A DNA stretch of 64,000 nucleotides from Thiomargarita sp. (GTDB lineage Bacteria; Pseudomonadota; Gammaproteobacteria; Beggiatoales; Beggiatoaceae), in assembly GCA_020721005.1 (NCBI GenBank), contig DYNP01000011.1, positions 105,389-169,388 on the forward strand, given 5' to 3'. Within the stretch, counting starts at the first letter, position 1. Every line of letters begins with the position of its first letter. A program made the position numbers and the translations under genes. Below are positions 1 through 8,296 of the stretch, piece after piece. Below the pieces are notes generated by a model. The model was not told the DNA's origin, searched no databases, and saw nothing but the letters and a program-made list of their open reading frames with translations.

Positions 1-100
1 TTTGTAAAATATGTCCCTTAAGATCACCCAAAACCACACCCACCTGGACCAAATCAAGGCATTCTTGAAAACTACACCTACAGATTGAAATTGAGGCCAT
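1..100 (-). CDS. 5' end of an unidentified gene, cut by window edge
   Basis: An open frame begins with ATG two bases after the stop codon of the hybrid histidine kinase and runs to the left edge of the window, giving 33 residues that start MASISICRCSFQECLDLVQ. An AGGA stretch lies about 9 bases before the ATG, inside the end of the kinase gene. The tight spacing suggests it is the next gene of the same operon. Too little protein is visible to name a family. Confidence 0.45.
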   Translation of the reverse strand, partial: MASISICRCSFQECLDLVQVGVVLGDLKGHILQ

Positions 101-102
101 TA

Positions 103-3100
103 TTATTGATCCTGTTGCACATAACTTTGAATAAGCTCGGTCAGTTGCTGCTCTTCAAAATTTCTGGCCAATTGTTGAACTTTTTGCACAAAAGGCAATA
201 ACGCCTGATTAGACTGTCCCATCTCATCGGCAAATTCAATAATGCCCCCAATATCCCCCATCATAGCCAAATCCAATAAACTCGTCAATTGTTTTTGCGT
301 CGGTTTGACTGTGATTTCTACTTTTTCAGCAGAGGGAAAAGTTTCATTTTCCGTTAACTCAGAATTTATGTTATTTTCTTCATAAATCCAAGTTAATTGT
401 AGATTTTTTTGTAGGGACTTCAACAATAAATCAGCTCGAATGGGTTTGGCAATAAAATCATTACAACCCACATCTAAACTTTGTTGCTGATCATCTTCAA
501 AAACACTGGCAGAAGCGGCAATAATCGGCAAATGGTCCCATTGTGACAGTTTTCTGATTTGGCGAACCATTTCAAACCCATCCATAATGGGCATTACCAA
601 ATCCGTGATAATCATATCGGGATTGGATTTTGGCAATTGTTCCAAACATTCTTTACCATTGTGCACTTCATCCACGACAAAGCCCAACGGAGTGAGCAAA
701 TTGACCAATACCGAGCGATTTTCCCAACGATCATCAACTATTAAAATTTTTCGAGGTTTGCCAATGAAACCCACGATCACCGGGTCTTGCACTTTCTGAT
801 GGCGAATGATCAAGTTGGAAACGTCAGGCAATTTCAAATGGAACCAAAAGGTGCTGCCTTCTTCCAAAACACTTTTAACTTGTAATTTTCCGCCCATCAT
901 TTCGATCAATTTTTGGGTAATAGATAGACCCAATCCCGTTCCCTCATGATGATAATTTGAGTTTCCAACTTGTTGAAAAGGCAGAAAAATCTTTTCAGTT
1001 TGATCTTCTGGAATCCCAATTCCGGTATCTTCAATTTGAAACAGGACTTGTCCATCATGATAAGAAACTTTCAAATTTACTCCCCCTTTTTCTGTAAATT
1101 TGACTGCATTTCCAATCAAGTTGATCAAAATTTGCCGCAATCGTTTTTCATCCCCACGAATGCCCGTGGGCAAGTAAGAAAGGGGCTCATAGATAAAGGC
1201 AATACCTTTTTGTTGGGTGCGCATTTTAAAGAGATCGGTAATTCCTTGTAAAAAATCGCCGAAATTAAAGTCTGTGGGATAAATTTCCACTTTACCAGCT
1301 TCAATTTTAGACAGATCGAGAATATCATTGATCAAAGTTAATAAATATTCCCCGCTGCGTTCAATGACTTGAACTCCTTGTAACTGTTTGTCAGTTAAGG
1401 TTTTATCTCGGTTTAAAATTTGGGCATAACCCAAGATTCCATTCAACGGAGTGCGCAATTCATGACTCATATTGGCAAGAAAAGCACTTTTGGCTTGATT
1501 GGCCATTTCTGCTTCTTCTTTGGCTCTTAACAGCGCTTCTTCTGCTTGTTTGCGTTCCGTGATGTTGCGCACGATGCCAATGAAGCGGCTATTTTGATAA
1601 GGTATTTCTATGTATTGCAGAGAAACTTCTATGGGAACAAATTGGCCATCCTTGCGTTTATGAACAGTCTCAAAGGTCCTTGAAGTTTGGGGATGATCCC
1701 GAATATCTGCCAGTAATTGGGACAGATATTCAGGAGTGACTTGGGGATTGAGATCTTCCAAGTTCAACCGGGAAAATTCTTCTTCTGTGTAACCCAATAA
1801 TTCTAAAATGCCCCGATTTACATAAGACAGTTTTAAGGTTTTTGCTTCTCGAATAAATACCCCATCTAAAGTTAAATCTAAGGTGGTTTTAAACTGTTTT
1901 AATTGCAAAGTGGCTTGTCTTTCTGCTTCCCGACTTTTTTGCAATTCAATCTCTGCCTCTTTTTGGGCGGTCACATCTTCGTAGGTTACCAATATGCCCA
2001 TGACTTCTCCACTGGCTTCATGCAAGGGAATACGACTGGTATCGATCCAACGAATTTCTCCCGATGAAGTCTGAATTTTTTGGATAAGATGATACTCCGG
2101 CAGATCCGTTTCTATCACTCTTCTGTCAATTGCATCAAAGACTTGTGGATTTTTCCACGGCAGTTTAAGTTCTTTTTTACCAATGATTTCCTGAGGGGAA
2201 TTCAATCCCACTGCCAGAGCAAAACGATGATTGCATCCCAAATAGATATGGCGTAAATCTTTCCAGAAAATAGATTGGGGAATGCTGTCAATGATCAGAC
2301 GCAAAATTTCCTCTCGATTGCGCAATCTTTCTTCAATTCCTCTGCGATGGGTAATTTCTATTTGTAAACGGCTGTTAAATTGTTGTGCAGTGGACAACGA
2401 CCAAGTCAATCCAAATAACAGCAGGCTGACAAATAAGCCTCCAAACAGTAAAAAATCAGGGGAATGTTGGTCGGTGTCTTTGTCAAATTTAGGCAAACTG
2501 ATGAATTGTAATGTCCATGGATGTTGGGCAATGTTGAGGGCGACAGTTTTGGTAAATTGAGGTTGATATTGAGAGTTGGGACTGTCATTAAAAGTTGGTT
2601 CATCATACAGTAAATGATTACCAATTAGTTTATCACCATCATAAATTCTAAAATCAATATCTTGCTCATCCATTTCACCCAATACATTGTGCATGACTTC
2701 CTCAATACGAAAGCCACTGGACACAAATCCCACTAAGGCTTCCCGTCGATTTTGAATGGTGTCTAATGGTTTATTATTTTGATAAATAGGGAGATACATG
2801 ACAAAACCTTCCAATGGTTTGCCATTTTCTTGAAGAATAAGGTTAATTTTATCAGTGATAGTGGCTTTTCCAGTGTCACAGGCTAATTGAGCTGCCTGGC
2901 GGCGTTTGGGATCACTGTAGGCATCAAATCCCAAAGCATTTTGGTATCCTGCAATCCATGGTTCCAGATAGGTCACTGGCATGTATTCATCCCGATTGTA
3001 TGGGGTGGGATAAATGTGATAACTGGGGAAACCTTCTTGTTGCATTTGAGTAACATGCTGATTTATTTGGTTATGAAAAATCCGTTGGCTAAAGCCAATG

Positions 3101-3423
3101 GCTCTTACGCCTGGAAAATATTCGTGGGTTTTTAAATTCCGCACATACTCTTTCCAATCTTGGCGGGTCACATTCCCTATGGCGGCAAATAAAGATTCTC
3201 CTCCTCTTAACACATGCTCATAAGCAATCATGCGACTTTCTATGGCAAATTTCAGTCTTTCCACTCTTAAATCAAATTGTTCATAAGTGGTTTTATAGGC
3301 ACTGGTATTGAGACTGTGCCAACCCCAAATAGTGGCAGAGAGGGCAATGATCAGTAAAAATAAGGGAAACAGGAAATTTGGCAAAGTTTGTTCATTAGAA
3401 TGGTTCATCACATAACTCTTCAT
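103..3423 (-). CDS. CHASE-PAS-PAS hybrid sensor histidine kinase
   Basis: This 1106-residue inner-membrane sensor kinase would autophosphorylate on His and pass the phosphate to its own receiver. A first membrane segment (about residues 17-38) and a second (about 327-352) bracket a periplasmic region resembling a CHASE ligand-binding domain. Two PAS domains follow (about 375-495 and 515-630), then a HisKA domain with SHELRTPLNG (phospho-acceptor H654), a HATPase domain with a GTGLGLSI box, and a receiver with ITDLVMP (D941). The last 80 or so residues look helical and could be a degenerate phosphotransfer region; no clear Hpt motif was seen. It lies 59 bases downstream of the Ser/Thr kinase gene on the same strand, so it may belong to that signalling operon. 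The ligand is unknown. Confidence 0.93.
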   Translation of the reverse strand: MKSYVMNHSNEQTLPNFLFPLFLLIIALSATIWGWHSLNTSAYKTTYEQFDLRVERLKFAIESRMIAYEHVLRGGESLFAAIGNVTRQDWKEYVRNLKTHEYFPGVRAIGFSQRIFHNQINQHVTQMQQEGFPSYHIYPTPYNRDEYMPVTYLEPWIAGYQNALGFDAYSDPKRRQAAQLACDTGKATITDKINLILQENGKPLEGFVMYLPIYQNNKPLDTIQNRREALVGFVSSGFRIEEVMHNVLGEMDEQDIDFRIYDGDKLIGNHLLYDEPTFNDSPNSQYQPQFTKTVALNIAQHPWTLQFISLPKFDKDTDQHSPDFLLFGGLFVSLLLFGLTWSLSTAQQFNSRLQIEITHRRGIEERLRNREEILRLIIDSIPQSIFWKDLRHIYLGCNHRFALAVGLNSPQEIIGKKELKLPWKNPQVFDAIDRRVIETDLPEYHLIQKIQTSSGEIRWIDTSRIPLHEASGEVMGILVTYEDVTAQKEAEIELQKSREAERQATLQLKQFKTTLDLTLDGVFIREAKTLKLSYVNRGILELLGYTEEEFSRLNLEDLNPQVTPEYLSQLLADIRDHPQTSRTFETVHKRKDGQFVPIEVSLQYIEIPYQNSRFIGIVRNITERKQAEEALLRAKEEAEMANQAKSAFLANMSHELRTPLNGILGYAQILNRDKTLTDKQLQGVQVIERSGEYLLTLINDILDLSKIEAGKVEIYPTDFNFGDFLQGITDLFKMRTQQKGIAFIYEPLSYLPTGIRGDEKRLRQILINLIGNAVKFTEKGGVNLKVSYHDGQVLFQIEDTGIGIPEDQTEKIFLPFQQVGNSNYHHEGTGLGLSITQKLIEMMGGKLQVKSVLEEGSTFWFHLKLPDVSNLIIRHQKVQDPVIVGFIGKPRKILIVDDRWENRSVLVNLLTPLGFVVDEVHNGKECLEQLPKSNPDMIITDLVMPIMDGFEMVRQIRKLSQWDHLPIIAASASVFEDDQQQSLDVGCNDFIAKPIRADLLLKSLQKNLQLTWIYEENNINSELTENETFPSAEKVEITVKPTQKQLTSLLDLAMMGDIGGIIEFADEMGQSNQALLPFVQKVQQLARNFEEQQLTELIQSYVQQDQ

Positions 3424-3482
3424 GGAAGGTTCCTTATGAAGAAAAAAGGTTTAAATCAGAAAACTGTCTTAAAATCAGGGGG

Positions 3483-4595
3483 TCATTTGCGTTTAAAAAT
3501 ATGCCTGAAAAACTTTGAGAATCGTGAAATAGAAGCTTGCTCTCCTCCACGAATGGGTTGAGAATAAAGATTGGAAGCAAAAGGGGAATTGTATGCACCC
3601 TGTTGTTTTTGAATGAATCTAGCTACTTCTTGGTGTAAAGTAGTGCCCCATTGTTCGGCAGTGGGTCGTAAGTCTGGTTTTTGATGTCCTCCTTCAAAAG
3701 CGCTTAAGAACAGCATTTTGAGTGGGTGAGGTACTTTTTTAAAGTTAAAATGAGGTTTAGGGAGTGGTTGTTGAATGTGTAATTCGGCTTTGGCTCCGTG
3801 TACAAACAGGCCGTTGCGAATTTTTGATTCAATGGTGGTGTGATGAGCATAGGGGCCCTGAGCTGTGGCGGTAAATGGATGAATACCAAAGATAATTTCG
3901 TAGAGAATAACAGCTAGGGAAAAACGGTCCCATGATTCTGGAATATAGTCTTGAGCAGGATTTAATAGATTGCCTTCCGGGGGAATATATTCTGGGGTGG
4001 CCATTTGACCGGGATGAACAATATGGGTTGGATTGGCAATTTGAATAGAATCCAGATCAATAAGGGAAACTTTGCCGGTATTGGTAACTAGCATATTTTG
4101 GGGTTTCATGTCAACCAAGGTGTAATTTTTTAGGGTGTGAATGTTATGAATGGCAATGGCAATATTTACACACAGTTTTAAACGATTGGCCAGTCCCTCT
4201 CCTTTTCCTCGATCAAATTTATTGGACCAGTCTTCTCCTATTCTATTGGCATTTATTTGAACTTGGCAAAGTTCATACAGCTGGGTGCTGTTTGGGAAGG
4301 CACGAGGCATTAAAAAGCCCAAAAAATTGTTTTTATTTTTGTGCTCATAAATTAGTTCCAAAGGCCAACAGATTTGATAGGTGGATGTTTTTAGGTTTTT
4401 GGGCGGAAATTTGATCATGTAGGTGATTTTTTGAATTCGTTTTTCATTGCGCAAGTGAGAGTGAAAAAGTTTAACGCAGCAATCTTGATGGGAATAAGAG
4501 GAAAGAGCGTAAACACTGCCTTCTGCTCCGGGAGTACCCAAGCGTTCACCCAGTCTGATTTTTCTGCCTTTTGAGGTATAACAAGTAGTCGACAT
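3483..4595 (-). CDS. Ser/Thr protein kinase-like protein of a TerY-P type triad
   Basis: A 370-residue cytoplasmic protein with an N-terminal eukaryotic-like kinase fold. The glycine-rich loop is at 19-29, the likely ATP lysine is K42 (CVKLF), the catalytic loop reads VDMKPQN at 161-167, and the metal-binding DFG equivalent is DLDS at 180-183. The region to about 330 matches a kinase C-lobe; the remainder is low-complexity and basic. Together with the vWA protein and PP2C phosphatase upstream on the same strand it forms the kinase/phosphatase/vWA set described for Ter-related stress systems (TerY-P triad). The HRD arginine is replaced (VDM), as in several kinases of this group. Substrates are unknown. 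The gap of 176 bases to the phosphatase gene is compatible with one operon. Confidence 0.85.
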   Translation of the reverse strand: MSTTCYTSKGRKIRLGERLGTPGAEGSVYALSSYSHQDCCVKLFHSHLRNEKRIQKITYMIKFPPKNLKTSTYQICWPLELIYEHKNKNNFLGFLMPRAFPNSTQLYELCQVQINANRIGEDWSNKFDRGKGEGLANRLKLCVNIAIAIHNIHTLKNYTLVDMKPQNMLVTNTGKVSLIDLDSIQIANPTHIVHPGQMATPEYIPPEGNLLNPAQDYIPESWDRFSLAVILYEIIFGIHPFTATAQGPYAHHTTIESKIRNGLFVHGAKAELHIQQPLPKPHFNFKKVPHPLKMLFLSAFEGGHQKPDLRPTAEQWGTTLHQEVARFIQKQQGAYNSPFASNLYSQPIRGGEQASISRFSKFFRHIFKRK

Positions 4596-4771
4596 GAGGG
4601 ATTGGCGGTTTATTATTGGGAATGGAGTTAGTTGCGCAAGATGGCTGATTATAAGGGAAAATTGGGGTAGGATGCAAGTCCTGGGTCAGCAAATGGTAGA
4701 GTTTCAATTTGGCGGACATAATGAATCCGTATTTTATAGAATGTCTATGGAGGAGTCATTTGTAGGAGAGT

Positions 4772-6553
4772 TCACGAATTTTCAGATAGGAGAATACCAA
4801 TAACCATAGTTTTGTCATCTTCTTCCTGTTTAAGTTTATCGTTGCCTTGCTCTAGGAATTTTTGCCAACGCTGGGCAATTTCGATTTCGGAGAGTCCAAG
4901 TTGTTGCATTTCAAGGAGTTTCTGAGTGATGGGTTGAAAGAATTTTTCAAATGGTTTGTTGGGATCATGCCATTTTTGAGTATGGGTGTCAAATTGGCTA
5001 CATTCAAAAGAAGATTTTTCACAGCCATCGGTGAGGAGAGCAAAGGCTGAAGCGGGCTCTAGGATAAGATGACTCTCTATAAATGAGGGATCTTGCCAAA
5101 TGTCTTGAGAGGTGATGAAAAGAGTGCTGTTGGCCTCTTCTCCTCTCCAAGGAGTCATCATGGCTTTCCAGAGTCCTTGCTGATCGCGGTAAGCAGCGCG
5201 TCCATCCCCTATGTGAGTGAACAAAAGTCCGTGAGGGGTATAGATGAGAACGATGACTGTGCAGGCAAATAGCTTGGGAGAGGAGACGCCCCATTTTAGG
5301 GTTTCCCTTTGTAATTGGCGGGCAGCTTTGTGTAAAATGGTTTTAGCAATAGATTCCCAATGAGAACGTTTGGGCAATTGTTGGGTTGTTTGTAAATTGT
5401 GCAGGGTGAAGATTTCAAATAATCGGGTGACTTCTTGGGTGATGAAGTGGGCGCCCAGTTCTGAGTAACGAGCAGAGCCTGCCCCGTCAGCCACTACCAC
5501 GATGCCCCAACCTTGGCCTAAGTCTTTGTAATGATAGCGGTCTTGGCAAGGGGTATTGCTGATTTGGTGGGAGAGACCGGTGGCTGAGGCACCAATGATC
5601 AGCCAATTTGAGTTTGAAGAAATAGCCAAAGGAGAATAGGTCGTTTGGGCAGTTGGGACAGCAGGCATGCTTGTGTTTCCTTGCTGGGAATCTGGAGTGG
5701 GATTGGAATTGTCCAGGTGAATAGTAGGCTCGTTATTCATTGGCTTTGTCAAGGGTGTATTTAAAGGTAAGGTCGAACTATTGGGAAGTTTGGGAATTGA
5801 CTTAGGAACGATAATAAATTGAGAATGAGTGTTGTGAAGTTGTTTTTTTAGGATCAGGAGTCGAATTTGCAGGTGATTAAGATAACGATTGGTGTAAATG
5901 GTAAGACGTTGTAGTGCCGATAAACAAGAGAGTAAACAGGCAGTTACATGAAGTTGGAGGGGGGTGATTTTCAGGGCCAGCCCGGTTAAAAATAGGGTTA
6001 GGGCAAATAGGAGAAGAATGACCAGTGGGGTTGATGATTGAGATTGAGGGAAGGTGGCCAGATGAGTTAAGTGCTGTTCCAGAGCAGTGGGAGAACGACA
6101 GTGATCGGGGGTGTAGGAATAGTTTTTAAGTAGGATGCGTTTTTCTCTAACCAAGGTCATGATTGTTGGTAGAGAGTGTTTGGGTGAATTGGAAGTTTGT
6201 TTATAACTTTCAATCGTTTGGATAATATTCCTGAGGTTATCATAGCCTTTACCAGGATAATATTCGCGCAGGAACTGAGTCAATTCCCCATGGTCTTTGA
6301 GTTCCTGTAACCGTTTGTTGGGGGGATTGCGAGTATCTCTAGTAAGTACAAAACATTGGAGCAGAGTGAGGTTAAATGCATCCAAAATTTGTTCACGAGG
6401 GCTATGGGAAGCACAGTGGGTCAATAGCAGGGCGAACAATAGGAGGCAGAGGGGGGAACGGTAGGCAATAATGTTCCCCTTTGAGCAAATAAGATTAGAC
6501 CTCAAAACCCTCCATCCAATCTGTAGCATGTTGTTTAAGATTGACTTTTTCAC
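4772..6553 (-). CDS. PP2C-family protein phosphatase with N-terminal membrane region
   Basis: The C-terminal half is a PP2C-type metal-dependent Ser/Thr phosphatase. It has VVADGAGSAR with metal-binding D356, a THIGDGRAAY strand, and LLTDGCE near the end. The N-terminal half has a hydrophobic stretch near residues 34-47, another at about 175-197, and a proline/threonine-rich linker, so the protein is probably membrane-anchored with a cytoplasmic catalytic domain. The frame overlaps the end of the vWA gene; the first possible start is a GTG at 6553 and the first ATG is at 6529. Neither has a strong ribosome site, so the start is uncertain, and the true protein may begin close to the vWA stop. 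Its likely role is to reverse phosphorylation by the adjacent kinase. Confidence 0.87.
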   Translation of the reverse strand: MKKSILNNMLQIGWRVLRSNLICSKGNIIAYRSPLCLLLFALLLTHCASHSPREQILDAFNLTLLQCFVLTRDTRNPPNKRLQELKDHGELTQFLREYYPGKGYDNLRNIIQTIESYKQTSNSPKHSLPTIMTLVREKRILLKNYSYTPDHCRSPTALEQHLTHLATFPQSQSSTPLVILLLFALTLFLTGLALKITPLQLHVTACLLSCLSALQRLTIYTNRYLNHLQIRLLILKKQLHNTHSQFIIVPKSIPKLPNSSTLPLNTPLTKPMNNEPTIHLDNSNPTPDSQQGNTSMPAVPTAQTTYSPLAISSNSNWLIIGASATGLSHQISNTPCQDRYHYKDLGQGWGIVVVADGAGSARYSELGAHFITQEVTRLFEIFTLHNLQTTQQLPKRSHWESIAKTILHKAARQLQRETLKWGVSSPKLFACTVIVLIYTPHGLLFTHIGDGRAAYRDQQGLWKAMMTPWRGEEANSTLFITSQDIWQDPSFIESHLILEPASAFALLTDGCEKSSFECSQFDTHTQKWHDPNKPFEKFFQPITQKLLEMQQLGLSEIEIAQRWQKFLEQGNDKLKQEEDDKTMVIGILLSENS

Positions 6554-7190
6554 CTTCTTTGGAACTGGTAATGGTGGTCATGCTGGCGCTTAACCATTTG
6601 AAGAATTCTTTGAACTTGAGACCGCCCAATTTTTGGGGAAGCATTTGGGGACTGGAGATTTTTTTCAAAATATCCATATTAGCTCCTTGCACTCCCACAG
6701 CAAAAAAAACGAATTTTCGTCCTTGGTTGGCGTCATTACTGGTTGCCAGATGAATTTCTTGCGCTAAGGCTTCGATATCTTGCTCGCTGTCAGGCTCACC
6801 ATCGGTCATGAGGATAATCCAAGGGCGATAGTAGGGTTGTCCAGTTTCTTTATACCACCCTTTTCGAGCCTCCACGGTGGCCATTGCTTCGCGAACGGCG
6901 TCGACCATTTTTGTAGAACCACTGGCATTCAGAGTAGGGACAGTGAGCTTTTCTACAAGAGCGGGTTCCGTAACGCATTCTATGTAACTGTTGAAAGTTA
7001 AAATACAAATTTCCAAGCGATTGGCAGCCGTTGGATCGATTTTCACTTGTTCGTAAAATTCAGTAAGTCCTTGATTTAATTGTTGAATAGGAGGACCAGA
7101 CATAGAGCCAGAGGTGTCAATAACCAGTACACATAAACATTTTTGTTCATAATTGGTGGGGGATTCCGCAGCGAAATCATTGTGGGCCAT
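6495..7190 (-). CDS. TerY-like vWA domain protein
   Basis: A 231-residue protein that is almost entirely a von Willebrand factor A domain. The metal-ion-dependent adhesion site is intact: DTSGSM at 25-30, a conserved Thr in the GSTKM segment, and LMTDGEPD further on. No signal peptide is present, so it should be cytoplasmic. Its length and context match TerY-type vWA proteins that sit with a PP2C phosphatase and a Ser/Thr kinase. It is the first gene of the minus-strand unit, and its 3' end overlaps the phosphatase frame. It probably acts as a scaffold or phosphorylation target; this is inferred from the family, not seen here. Confidence 0.9.
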   Translation of the reverse strand: MAHNDFAAESPTNYEQKCLCVLVIDTSGSMSGPPIQQLNQGLTEFYEQVKIDPTAANRLEICILTFNSYIECVTEPALVEKLTVPTLNASGSTKMVDAVREAMATVEARKGWYKETGQPYYRPWIILMTDGEPDSEQDIEALAQEIHLATSNDANQGRKFVFFAVGVQGANMDILKKISSPQMLPQKLGGLKFKEFFKWLSASMTTITSSKEGEKVNLKQHATDWMEGFEV

Positions 7191-7309
7191 TTGGGATACC
7201 TTTCAAGTCGTTGAAATAGGTAGTGAGTGATAATTATTATTGTAGCGCGTAATGGAACGGGTGGCAAGTTTTTGTGAAGGAGGGGATATCTTTTGAGTAA
7301 GAAACTCAA

Positions 7310-7733
7310 CTTTAAGAAGGAGGGAGTAAAGTAAAATCCAGCACCGATCCGTCTTGATTTTCAGGCAGCTATTTACTTTTTAAATTATAAAATGTTACAC
7401 TGAACAAATAGACTGGGGAAATCAAATATTTTTGGGAATTTGTCATATATTGAGACTGATGACTCCCTAATGAATGATCAATCTCAGATGCCATTCATTT
7501 TTATGGGGAACAACGGTTAAATTCCCAATATAGCTAACGAACCATAAAGTGAATCCGTCGAGTTGCTTATATGTTTCCAATCTACCGGATAAACCCTTTG
7601 CGCCATAAAACTATGGAAATTCAAATATTTGCTTTGCTTAATTGATGCGCTTCACAAAAAACGCTCAGCACATCCTACAGAAAACATACGGTTTTTCTTT
7701 AGAATTCGTCAGCTCTACTTTCTTCCAACAACA
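7310..7733. other. AT-rich intergenic region without a recognised gene
   Basis: This stretch separates the triad operon from the winged-helix gene. It contains a piece reading GCGCTTCACAAAAAACGCTC then AGCACATCCTAC (about 7648-7677) that resembles a segment near 63570-63600 on the opposite strand, so it is probably a worn copy of a dispersed repeat. No convincing reading frame, tRNA or riboswitch was seen. Confidence 0.5.
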
Positions 7734-8030
7734 TCAGTGAATTTGAGGGCTGCTCTGCAAATGGGGCAGGCCGCGGAGCAAACTGCCTGAGGGATTTTTG
7801 ACCAGTAACCGATAACGATTGGCTAACGGTCTCTTATGAGCACCAAATCGATACTCAATTTTGAGACAACCCTTATCAACTAATTCCCTTAAAGCACGTC
7901 TTACAGTGGGGAGAGAATAACCCGATCTTTTCACCAATCGTGTTAATTTCTCTTGACAGGTATTATCGTACCCCACATACAGCCGAATGGTATCATAAAG
8001 ATCATAAGCGGATTCTGAAAGCCTGATCAT
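7734..8030 (-). CDS. Small winged helix-turn-helix protein
   Basis: A 98-residue protein whose first 75 residues fit a winged helix-turn-helix: helix 1 (SAYDLYDTIRLY), a recognition pair around LTRLVKRSGYSLPTVRRAL, and a basic wing (EYRFGAHKRP). It resembles the HTH_36-like domains found in plasmid or phage replication and regulatory proteins. The start ATG at 8030 is preceded by AAAGAGGAAG at a suitable distance. It is divergent from the alpha-2-macroglobulin gene, with 266 bases between the two starts, so it could regulate that region, but nothing in the sequence proves this. Confidence 0.65.
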   Translation of the reverse strand: MIRLSESAYDLYDTIRLYVGYDNTCQEKLTRLVKRSGYSLPTVRRALRELVDKGCLKIEYRFGAHKRPLANRYRLLVKNPSGSLLRGLPHLQSSPQIH

Positions 8031-8296
8031 AATGCAACTTCCTCTTTATCTATCCTTCAATAAGCTATAATCAATTGTCTTTGGGAATGAATAGTGACTT
8101 CATATGCTCTATAGGAATTTAGGCCCATTGCATTGTTAAGGTTTCCAGATTAAAGGTTGATAATCGCTGATAAACGGTCTAAATACTTTTTTTAAATACT
8201 GTCCCAACTGACAACAAAAATTGCTGTTCCCATTTTTAACACCAACCCTTATTGTTAATCATCCGCCTACTCTTTACCATAAAGAGGCCATCTTGT

